Positions 13,856 to 19,865 of a stretch of 54,888 nt of DNA are shown here, piece after piece. The notes under the pieces are model-generated. The model was not told where the DNA came from and did not search any database. It was given only the letters and a program-made list of their open reading frames with translations. The stretch lies in IMG/VR virus record IMGVR_UViG_3300020472_000033, positions 1 to 54,888 of that record; one strand, 5' to 3'. The position numbers and the translations under genes are program-made. Within the stretch, counting starts at the first letter, position 1. Every line of letters begins with the position of its first letter. Source of the stretch: a virus.

Positions 13856-14805
13856 AACGTATTTTGATAACAGGTGGCCTTGGCTTGATAGGTCACCAAC
13901 TATCCAGACAATTAGGAAAACTAGGTCATAAAGTAATAATTGTTGATACAAAAGAAACATATGGTGTAATACCACTAAATGAACTAGGGTATTTGATGAG
14001 TGAAAGAAGTAAATTGATTCCTCTAGATGCCGTAGTGTTGAATACAGATATATCAGACAGCCATTTAACAAATTTATTCAGTTTATATAAACCAGAAATA
14101 GTCATACATCTAGCAAGTTTTCCAAGACAAAAGGTTGTTAATGCCAATCCACAATTAGGTGCAAAAGTAATGATGCAAGGTATGCTGAACATACTGGAGG
14201 CATCAGTACAATATGGTGTTGAAAAAGTGGTATATACCAGCTCCAGTATGATATATGGTGATTGGAAAGGAACAATAAAAGAAGACCATCCCAAAAACCC
14301 CATTGGCCAGTATGCTATTATGAAATTATGTGGAGAATATCTATTACAGGATTATCATCGTAAATACAACTTGAATTACACCATTTATCGTCCAAGTGCT
14401 GTATATGGGCCTCTTGATGTTGAAGATAGAGTAATATCCAAATTTCTGTTACAGGCCATAAGAGGAAATGTACTCAAAGTCAACGGTAGAAAAGAAACAC
14501 TTGATTTCACCTATGTTGATGACTTGGTTGATGGACTAGTGGCAGGAGTATTATCTGATAGAACAAATAACCAGATATATAACATAACAAAGAGTCACAG
14601 TAAAACCCTACTAGAGGCCGCAAAACTTGCTGTTAAATTGGCAGGGAATGGCACTATAGAAATTGCTGAAAAGGATGAAGATTATCCAAGTAGAGGGGCT
14701 CTTGATATAACAAAGGCTAGATATGATTTCGGATTTAGACCCAAGATAGACATAGACGAAGGGTTTGAAATTTATTATAAATGGCTTAAGGAGAAATATA
14801 TATGA
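13852..14805 (+). CDS. NAD-dependent epimerase/dehydratase (extended SDR)
   Basis: 317 residues from TTG 13852, preferred because AGGGAAG lies just upstream and it overlaps the previous stop by three bases; another TTG at 13822 is possible. The Rossmann motif TGGLGLIG is at residues 7-14, EIVIHLAS follows about residue 80, SSSMIYGD and the QYAIMK (YxxxK) catalytic pair come in the middle, and RPSAVYGP, DFTYVDDLVDG follow, as in sugar-nucleotide epimerases and dehydratases. It would act on an NDP-sugar. It may supply sugar donors for the glycosyltransferases at 41.4-45.2 kb, which is inference. Confidence 0.85.
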   Translation: MKRILITGGLGLIGHQLSRQLGKLGHKVIIVDTKETYGVIPLNELGYLMSERSKLIPLDAVVLNTDISDSHLTNLFSLYKPEIVIHLASFPRQKVVNANPQLGAKVMMQGMLNILEASVQYGVEKVVYTSSSMIYGDWKGTIKEDHPKNPIGQYAIMKLCGEYLLQDYHRKYNLNYTIYRPSAVYGPLDVEDRVISKFLLQAIRGNVLKVNGRKETLDFTYVDDLVDGLVAGVLSDRTNNQIYNITKSHSKTLLEAAKLAVKLAGNGTIEIAEKDEDYPSRGALDITKARYDFGFRPKIDIDEGFEIYYKWLKEKYI

Positions 14806-15119
14806 ACTGTTGGCACTGTAATACAGAGTTGATTTGGGGTGGTGACCAAGACCTAACATCCGAAGAAAATGAATATGAACCAGCCGAAGAATTTGATATG
14901 ATTACAAATCTATCTTGTCCAAAGTGTGAGTCATACGTAGAGGTATATCATAAATTTAGGCCAGGTGCCAAATACGTATATCATAAATTTAATCAAGATA
15001 TCAAGAATAAACATGAAAAACTTGATAATTTTGAAAAACTTGAAAAACGTATGAGTAAGATACGAGAACAACTAGATTTATATGAACGAGATAAATCAGA
15101 GAAATTTCGCCGATCATGA
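14802..15119 (+). CDS. Zinc-ribbon and coiled-coil protein
   Basis: 105 residues. CWHC at residues 3-6 and CPKC at 39-42 make a Cys4 ribbon with an acidic insert between (SEENEYEPAEEFD). The C-terminal half (about 65-100) is a charged helix likely to form a coiled coil. The ATG overlaps the preceding stop (ATGA) and the end overlaps the next ATG. Function unknown. Confidence 0.7.
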   Translation: MNCWHCNTELIWGGDQDLTSEENEYEPAEEFDMITNLSCPKCESYVEVYHKFRPGAKYVYHKFNQDIKNKHEKLDNFEKLEKRMSKIREQLDLYERDKSEKFRRS

Positions 15120-15706
15120 ACACTATTACAATTCAAGACAATTTCATAGATGATAAACATTATGAAGAATTAACAAGCCTTCACATAGAATATAATAAGG
15201 TACATTGGATAGGAGCTCTGGCAAAACCTCAAAATGCACTACATAAACTAGTCTTGAAAACAAGGCCTGATATACCATCTGCCACAGACAAGTTGAAACC
15301 ACCATATTCATATACAGGTGCCACAGCTTGGTATAATATTCGTCCAATACATCCACAGTGGCATAATGATATTGATTCATATTGTACTAAGAACGGAATT
15401 ACGTATACACCACAAGACAAGCCACCATATACTTACCTATACTATGTAAAAGAACCAAGTAAAGGGGGTGAATTACAACTTGAAACAGGAGACTTGATAA
15501 TACCCAAGCTGAATAGACTTGTTTATTTTCCATGCTCTCTTATTCATAGGGTACGTATGTATACTGGAAACAGGGTATCAATAGGTATTATATGGTGGTT
15601 TGATATACCTTCCGAGCTATATGGAGTGCTAGGGGAGAAAGAAACCAAAGTACTTGATAGATTATGGGAAATAGAGGATGAGCGGAAGATCATTAAAAAG
15701 GGTTAA
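15116..15706 (+). CDS. 2-oxoglutarate/Fe(II)-dependent oxygenase
   Basis: 196 residues. The iron facial triad is H83-x-D85 (QWHNDID) and H144 (LIHRVRMYTGNRVS), with R153 nine residues later to bind 2-oxoglutarate; the double-stranded beta-helix is visible as GGELQLETGDLIIPKLNRLVYFP. Such enzymes hydroxylate proteins, nucleic acids or small molecules; marine phages carry many. It ends the operon that begins at 12981. The substrate is not evident. Confidence 0.84.
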   Translation: MNTITIQDNFIDDKHYEELTSLHIEYNKVHWIGALAKPQNALHKLVLKTRPDIPSATDKLKPPYSYTGATAWYNIRPIHPQWHNDIDSYCTKNGITYTPQDKPPYTYLYYVKEPSKGGELQLETGDLIIPKLNRLVYFPCSLIHRVRMYTGNRVSIGIIWWFDIPSELYGVLGEKETKVLDRLWEIEDERKIIKKG

Positions 15707-15993
15707 AAAAACATATAGTTGTTGTGTTTAAAGTCCTCAGCCTCACAGGAAAATCTCAGGACATACAGGGAAATTATTAGGGGTACAGGTACGCATAGCA
15801 CCCCATAGCAGTCCATATACACACACTTGATACCATAGCACACCACTTGATACAGAGAGAGGCCCTGTGCCATGGCTACAGTACAGTGCCAGGGAGGGAT
15901 ACCGAAATCAATTTAGTGGCTTGAGTATCCTCATGCACTACAGTGTTATAAGCCAGCACACGGCCGGCCACTATCACGAATCACTCAGCTGAT
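15707..15993 (-). ncRNA. Candidate minus-strand transcript, no gene seen
   Basis: A perfect consensus promoter (16000-16028, minus) would start RNA near 15993 that runs leftwards to a T7 tract at about 15708-15713. I see no convincing frame or ribosome site on either strand. The region holds paired stretches (for example CCCTG/CAGGG around 15870-15896) and a 20-nt tandem unit with ACTTGATAC at 15825 and 15845 and three CATAGCA copies. It could also be an antisense RNA towards the end of the 2OG-oxygenase gene. Confidence 0.45.
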
Positions 15994-15999
15994 CTTATT

Positions 16000-16028
16000 A
16001 TTATACCATACTATCACCCCCTTGTCAA
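16000..16028 (-). promoter_or_regulatory. Perfect consensus sigma70 promoter on the minus strand
   Basis: On the minus strand: TTGACA (complement of 16023-16028), exactly 17 nt, TATAAT (complement of 16000-16005). It is the only fully consensus promoter I found, and it points away from the plus-strand genes. Confidence 0.85.
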
Positions 16029-16061
16029 GCTAAATTAATTAAAAAAAATGTAATAAAGTGC

Positions 16062-16090
16062 TTGACATACCCTTGACTCTGTGGTACTAT
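16062..16090 (+). promoter_or_regulatory. sigma70 promoter for small RNA 1
   Basis: TTGACA (16062-16067), 17 nt, TACTAT (16085-16090). It lies back-to-back with the minus-strand promoter at 16000-16028, 33 nt apart. The start would be near 16097, with no coding frame before the terminator at 16217-16313. Confidence 0.82.
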
Positions 16091-16096
16091 GTGTAT

Positions 16097-16313
16097 GCTG
16101 AGAGATTAAAGAACAGCTAAGAGAACTACTGGAGTCATATGACTAGGGTTGAGAGCCACTGCAAGTTCTCTCTTTGTATGTGGGCACTTGATATCTTGAA
16201 AAAGCCTTTATGTGGTGGGGGGTATAGGGGGGTGTCCAAATCCTTTAGTTAGGATCCACCAATCTATAAATGCAATAAGTATCCAGAGAAAAATACCCCT
16301 ACCCCCCTTTTTT
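16097..16313 (+). ncRNA. Candidate structured small RNA 1 (about 217 nt)
   Basis: Bounded by the promoter at 16062-16090 and a GC-rich terminator. It has no open frame with a ribosome site. Pairing visible: AGAGAACT (16120-16127) with AGTTCTCT (16164-16171), enclosing the palindrome AGTCATATGACT (16133-16144); then the terminator stem with an inner hairpin ATCCT/AGGAT. No known family is recognised. It may be a regulatory RNA made early in infection, inferred from the host-type promoter. Confidence 0.62.
16217..16313 (+). terminator. Strong intrinsic terminator with long apical part
   Basis: GGGGGGTATAGGGG (16217-16230) pairs with CCCCTACCCCCC (16296-16307) with a 2-nt bulge, giving 12 pairs, followed by six T bases (16308-16313). 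The long loop contains a nested hairpin, ATCCT/AGGAT, closed by GGTG/CACC. Confidence 0.7.
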
Positions 16314-16315
16314 GC

Positions 16316-16344
16316 TTGACATGGGATCCCATCTGTGTTATAGT
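16316..16344 (+). promoter_or_regulatory. sigma70 promoter
   Basis: TTGACA (16316-16321), 17 nt, TATAGT (16339-16344), directly after the terminator of RNA 1. The leader GTGATCATAATGGAGAGAAA repeats that of the gene at 7240 almost base for base and includes the ribosome site of the gene at 16368. Confidence 0.82.
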
Positions 16345-16367
16345 GTGATCATAATGGAGAGAAATTT

Positions 16368-16592
16368 ATGAAAATATTAAAAGATATTAAAGAGATTGTT
16401 TTTTCTGATGGGGATATGCCTGTATCAGAATTTGTTGTTATGGCATCTGCTGCTGGGTGGTATGTCGGTAAGGTCTGTAAGGATCCAGATTGTGGGGGAA
16501 TGGTTGTACCTTATGATAGGTATACAGGCTATTATGCTTCCTCAGAGGAAGCTTGTGAGGCCTTAGATAGTTTTTATTATGCAGATATGTAA
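16368..16592 (+). CDS. Small protein of unknown function
   Basis: 74 residues with its own promoter and a GGAGAGAAA site. It begins MKILKDIKEIVFSDGDMPVS, then VVMASAAGWYVGKVCKDPDCGG, a two-Cys turn, and GYYASSEEACEALDSFYY. The segment SSEEACEAL is typical of small phage proteins in which a display of an input field (colour-coded turn then helix) resembles a KTSC-like or DUF domain, but no assignment is safe. It lies alone between two candidate noncoding RNAs. Confidence 0.65.
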   Translation: MKILKDIKEIVFSDGDMPVSEFVVMASAAGWYVGKVCKDPDCGGMVVPYDRYTGYYASSEEACEALDSFYYADM

Positions 16593-16619
16593 TTATTTTC
16601 AATAAAATGCATTTTTTGC

Positions 16620-16648
16620 TTGACAAATCCTTTTAGTTTTGGTATTAT
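16620..16648 (+). promoter_or_regulatory. sigma70 promoter for large RNA 2
   Basis: TTGACA (16620-16625), 17 nt, TATTAT (16643-16648). The start would fall near 16655, followed by a GTGAGAGAGAGAAAAATATGATG leader-like tract in which the ATGATGTAG frame ends at once. Confidence 0.82.
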
Positions 16649-16654
16649 TAGTTA

Positions 16655-17093
16655 TAGTCAGAAACAACGTGAGAGAGAGAAAAATATGATGTAGCAATAA
16701 CGTAAATGCCGTAAACGCCGTGAGTAGGTTCTCCCAATATGAATTGAAAACTATGTGGCATCGGAGGGGGATATTGGGTGTTCCTAGAGAATCATATTTC
16801 TGGTCTAGGGGCAAGGCAAGAGGGACGCAGCTCGCCACTGTACCGACTTTCGGAGTTCGGAGTAATACAGACCAACAAGGCCCAGAATGATTTTGTGAGT
16901 ATCATCTAGAAAACTCTCCACTGTATGCTCTAGTGAAGCTGAGATACTAACCCTGTCGCTGTCGGATGACCCATTAAGGAATACGGAGCGATTCAGAGTT
17001 GGGTGCCGAGAGAGAGAAGCATTAAGGTTGGTTGGACTCCAGTAAAGTTCCCAAATGTGGGTGGAGTTGGTAGTGTTGCTTCTCTCTCTTTTT
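16655..17093 (+). ncRNA. Candidate large structured RNA 2 (about 440 nt)
   Basis: Bounded by a strong promoter and a 12-bp terminator, with no credible gene between and a visibly higher G+C content than its surroundings. Pairing seen by eye: CCCAATAT (16733-16740) with ATATTGGG; CCTAGA with TCTAGG around 16783-16808; CTGTA/TACAG enclosing a CCGACT-UUCGG-AGUUCGG type hairpin near 16839-16870; ACTCC/GGAGT with CCCA/TGGG near 17036-17066. I could not match it to tmRNA, RNase P RNA, 6S RNA or group I or II introns. Large phage RNAs such as GOLLD and ROOL show that such molecules exist, but identity is open. Confidence 0.66.
17009..17093 (+). terminator. Intrinsic terminator of RNA 2
   Basis: AGAGAGAGAAGC (17009-17020) pairs perfectly with GCTTCTCTCTCT (17078-17089), and T bases continue to 17093. 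The 57-nt interior folds into a further hairpin (ACTCC/GGAGT, CCCA/TGGG). Confidence 0.75.
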
Positions 17094-17117
17094 ATATATA
17101 ATATATAGGGGAATGTT

Positions 17118-17360
17118 ATGGTTACGGATGAGGAAATGAAAGAGTTTGGTAGAGAACTAGCAAAGCTCTGCTTCAAAAATGACCATCTAGATAATGAAAA
17201 AGCTATGATGATGGGTGCTATGCTCATGAAAACAGCTATGGAATTGTATGTTAGAATGCTGAAAGATGAAGATATTAATAATCTTTTGGATGTTGTAGCG
17301 GAAAGTCTTCCTAATATACGGTATATAACGGAAACTGAAATTGATAGAACGATTCATTAA
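17118..17360 (+). CDS. Small helical protein, unknown function
   Basis: 80 residues, mostly helical: DEEMKEFGRELAKLCFKN, then NEKAMMMGAMLMKTAMELYV and a C-terminal NNLLDVVAESL. The ATG at 17118 has GGGGAA eight bases upstream. The AUG-rich helical character is like small phage regulatory or chaperone proteins. The stop overlaps the next in-frame ATG region (TAATGG). Unrecognised. Confidence 0.62.
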   Translation: MVTDEEMKEFGRELAKLCFKNDHLDNEKAMMMGAMLMKTAMELYVRMLKDEDINNLLDVVAESLPNIRYITETEIDRTIH

Positions 17361-17371
17361 TGGAGAATGTT

Positions 17372-17641
17372 ATGAAAGTAGGTAGTGAAGTAGAGTATAA
17401 TACTGGCGATCGGCGAAAATCGGGCGAAGTGCTGGGTGTATACTCTGATAATTTTGATGAAGTGAAGGTAGATAGTGGTAAGTATCTTGGCCAAGAGGTT
17501 AAAGATATTCTGGTCTATTGGTCTAAGAAAACGAAATCTTGGAGGCCTGTAAAGGAAAAGGATATGGGTTCTATATTCTTTGAGATTAAGGGAAAGGGAA
17601 AAGATCCGATTGATTACGTATTGATTGAAGAATTGGTATGA
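17372..17641 (+). CDS. Small beta-rich protein, unknown function
   Basis: 89 residues from ATG 17372, chosen for GGAG at 17361-17364; an ATG at 17360 overlaps the previous stop. The sequence VGSEVEYNTGDRRKSGEVLGVYSDN, then EVKVDSGKYLGQEVKDILVYW looks like a KOW/Tudor-type barrel. Its stop overlaps the next ATG (ATGA). Function unknown. Confidence 0.6.
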   Translation: MKVGSEVEYNTGDRRKSGEVLGVYSDNFDEVKVDSGKYLGQEVKDILVYWSKKTKSWRPVKEKDMGSIFFEIKGKGKDPIDYVLIEELV

Positions 17642-17886
17642 CTGAAGAGTATGAACAAACCGTACCAATGATACCACCAAATGTAACAGAAGTGGATCCA
17701 GAAGATTGGTATTTCTTTATTGAGTGGATAAAGCCTTCTCAATATAATGCATATCTACGAAAGGGATATGAACACGCAAAGATGGCATTTTTGGAGAAAG
17801 AAACCCAATGGGCTACCGTAAGACGTAAATTAGAAAAAGAAATGTTGTTCAAAAACATTGCTCAAGAGGTCACAACTACTAAATAA
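17638..17886 (+). CDS. Small acidic helical protein
   Basis: 82 residues; starts MTEEYEQTVPMIPPNVTEVD, then DWYFFIEWIKPSQYNAYLRK and a long charged helix with EKETQWATVRRKLEKEM. The start overlaps the preceding stop by four bases, so coupling is expected. Not recognised. Confidence 0.6.
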   Translation: MTEEYEQTVPMIPPNVTEVDPEDWYFFIEWIKPSQYNAYLRKGYEHAKMAFLEKETQWATVRRKLEKEMLFKNIAQEVTTTK

Positions 17887-17891
17887 ACCCT

Positions 17892-18083
17892 ATGAGTACT
17901 GATACAATAGTATATAGAGTAGTCAAAACACATAAAGAAGTGATATACGATGCCATTCCTTCCTATGAGGAAGCTTTTGTGGCAATGCAACAGGCAGAGG
18001 ATACTTCTGAACTTAGTATTGAACAATACAAGAAACCTTTATTTAAAGGAATACTAGGCAGAGATCCAGACCTACATCAGTAG
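17892..18083 (+). CDS. Small protein of unknown function
   Basis: 63 residues, MSTDTIVYRVVKTHKEVIYD then a helix SYEEAFVAMQQAEDT and KPLFKGILG. It lies six bases after the preceding stop; the ribosome site is poor (AACCCT). It is the last small gene before the gp5 late promoter. Unrecognised. Confidence 0.52.
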   Translation: MSTDTIVYRVVKTHKEVIYDAIPSYEEAFVAMQQAEDTSELSIEQYKKPLFKGILGRDPDLHQ

Positions 18084-18119
18084 TTCCTTATAAATATTCC
18101 GTAAGGAGTTTATAAGGAA
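18084..18119 (+). promoter_or_regulatory. Late promoter with ribosome-site-occluding inverted repeat
   Basis: TATAAATA at 18089-18096. TTCCTTATAAA (18084-18094) is perfectly complementary to TTTATAAGGAA (18109-18119), and the right arm contains the AAGGAAAG ribosome site of the gp5-like gene. RNA started by the late promoter would begin near 18102, without the left arm, so the site stays open; read-through RNA could hide it. T4 gene e is regulated in exactly this way. Confidence 0.72.
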
Positions 18120-18121
18120 AG

Positions 18122-19567
18122 ATGCTAGAAGAAAAAAGCAACTACATGGGCCATGATGGTTTCATATGGTTTGTAGGTGTTGTTGAAGATAGAAATGATC
18201 CAGAACGTGTAGGCAGAGTACGTGTAAGATGTTTAGGCCATCATACGGATGACTTAAATGAGATTGCAACGGATGACCTTCCTTGGGCTCACGTTATGCA
18301 TCCTGTTACTGATCCATCAATGCATGGATTAGGACATACCCCTTCCTTTCTTGTTGAAGGTTCTTGGGTTATTGGTTTCTTTAGGGATGCTGATGAAAAA
18401 CAACAACCAGTTATTTTAGGTTCTTTGCCTGGCTCTCCAGCATTTTCTGCTGATTGCAAGAAAGGGTTTAATGATCCTAGAAGTCCATTCTCCACACAAG
18501 ATGAATATACAGGAAAACCAGTATACGGGCCTTATCCAGTAGGGGCTGTAATTGATGATGAAGGTAATGAAAACACTATGTCTTCTGGTCATGTTACAGG
18601 TGAGCCTGATACGAATAGATTAGCAAGAGGTCAATCTTCCGAAACCCATAACTCTTTAGTAAATCGTAGAAAAGATAAAGTCACTAAGATTCCTATTGCG
18701 ACAAAACCCCATCTTCCTACAGTAGAATTAAATTCCACAGCTGAAACTCGTTCCACTTGGGATGAACTGGATCCAAAATCCATATTATCTACTGCTGACC
18801 CATATGTTTCAGCACAATATCCTTTTAACCACGTTCATGAAAGTGAATCTGGTCATATTAAGGAAATAGATGACACGCCTGGCGGAGAAAGATTATTTAC
18901 GCAACATAGTTCTGGAACTTTTGAGGAAATTCACCCAAAAGGTGACAAGATGGTTAAAGTTGTAGGTGATAACTATGAGATTATTGCTGGCTTCTCTAAT
19001 GTTCTTATTAAAGGTGATGTTAATATGACTGTAGAAGGTGATATGAGACAGTTGGTGAAAGGTGATTATGTTTTGGAGGTAGAAAAAGACTATACACTTA
19101 AAGTTGGTCAGAACCAAAGAACCAAAATCGGATATAAAGATGCTGGAGGGAACAGGGAAGAAGAAATTAAAGGAAATATTTCTACTAATGTCAATAGTGA
19201 CCACTTTACACGTATAGGTGGTTGGAAGAAGTGTACAGTTGGTACGCATAATGTTTTGATTGTTAATGATTATAGCAAAATGTCTATAGGTAAGAAGCTC
19301 TCAATAGCATCTTTAGGTAGTGATGTTAATATAACTGCAAAAAACAATATGACAATTACAACACTGTCTGGTATTTCCTCGTTCAAGTCTGGAAATAAAC
19401 TTAATATTAAATCAGCTGACCAAATGGTTATTCATACTGAAGCAACTGGATTAAACATTACTTCTGCTGGAGCAGTATTAGAAACATTTGGTGCTGGTCA
19501 AGATACAAATATTACAGGTACTTGGACTTGTGATACTACAGGTAATATAGAACTTAATAATAGTTAG
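18122..19567 (+). CDS. 5: Baseplate central spike, gp5-like, without lysozyme domain
   Basis: 481 residues. An N-terminal OB-fold (FVGVVEDRNDPERVGRVRVR, then PWAHVMHP and GSWVIGFFRDADEKQQPVILGSLPG) occupies about residues 14-115. A linker follows, and from about 240 to the end an acid/Gly strand repeat (IKGDVNMTVEGDMRQLVKGDY) forms the triangular beta-helix of spikes. T4 gp5 (575 residues) has a lysozyme domain between these parts; no lysozyme motif is present here, as in marine T4-like phages. The protein would sit below the hub and puncture the outer membrane. Confidence 0.86.
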   Translation: MLEEKSNYMGHDGFIWFVGVVEDRNDPERVGRVRVRCLGHHTDDLNEIATDDLPWAHVMHPVTDPSMHGLGHTPSFLVEGSWVIGFFRDADEKQQPVILGSLPGSPAFSADCKKGFNDPRSPFSTQDEYTGKPVYGPYPVGAVIDDEGNENTMSSGHVTGEPDTNRLARGQSSETHNSLVNRRKDKVTKIPIATKPHLPTVELNSTAETRSTWDELDPKSILSTADPYVSAQYPFNHVHESESGHIKEIDDTPGGERLFTQHSSGTFEEIHPKGDKMVKVVGDNYEIIAGFSNVLIKGDVNMTVEGDMRQLVKGDYVLEVEKDYTLKVGQNQRTKIGYKDAGGNREEEIKGNISTNVNSDHFTRIGGWKKCTVGTHNVLIVNDYSKMSIGKKLSIASLGSDVNITAKNNMTITTLSGISSFKSGNKLNIKSADQMVIHTEATGLNITSAGAVLETFGAGQDTNITGTWTCDTTGNIELNNS

Positions 19568-19575
19568 GAAAAATA

Positions 19576-19863
19576 ATGCCAGGAGTACATTTACACGGTT
19601 ATACAAGGGTTTGTTCTGCAACAACCATAGCATCTGCAAAAAGAGTATATTCGGATGGTGGTAGATTGTGGGCAATAAATGGTGATGTAAATTCTCATGG
19701 TGCTGGTAATTTGATTGCTGGTAGTCGTAGAGTTTTCTCTAATGGTCAAGCGATTGTTAATCATACACCAGATGGTAGTGCGGCTGATTCTCTATGTCCA
19801 GCTCCACTACATTGTGCCCCAATTACATCCCAAGGGTTTGCTAAAGTTATTGTGGGAGATTAA
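19576..19863 (+). CDS. PAAR spike-tip protein
   Basis: 95 residues. It begins MPGVHLHGYTRVCSATTIAS and contains repeated short strands with GG and N-G turns (VYSDGGRLWAINGDV, then RVFSNGQAIVNHTPDGS) and CPAPLHCAP, the PAAR-type plan that tips gp5/VgrG spikes and holds a metal. The gene follows the gp5-like gene by eight bases, as T4 gp5.4 belongs to the same tip family. Confidence 0.82.
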   Translation: MPGVHLHGYTRVCSATTIASAKRVYSDGGRLWAINGDVNSHGAGNLIAGSRRVFSNGQAIVNHTPDGSAADSLCPAPLHCAPITSQGFAKVIVGD

Positions 19864-19865
19864 AT

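Noticed and set aside
15116-15706. Prolyl-hydroxylase of a fixed target for the 2OG oxygenase
   Set aside because: The iron and 2-oxoglutarate residues are clear but nothing in the sequence shows the substrate, so no narrower function is given.
16720-16890. A 56-codon plus-strand frame from GTG within RNA 2
   Set aside because: There is no ribosome site, and the codons lie in paired stems of the candidate RNA. Its product has no recognisable pattern. Ribosome profiling would settle it.
16655-17093. tmRNA, RNase P RNA, 6S RNA or intron as identity of RNA 2
   Set aside because: No tRNA-like ends or tag frame, no conserved RNase P core words, and no group I or II core motifs were visible. I leave it unclassified.
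16805-17227. A 140-codon minus-strand frame across the noncoding region
   Set aside because: It has no ribosome site, runs against the likely transcription direction, spans the RNA 2 terminator and the start of a real gene, and its product has no recognisable domain.
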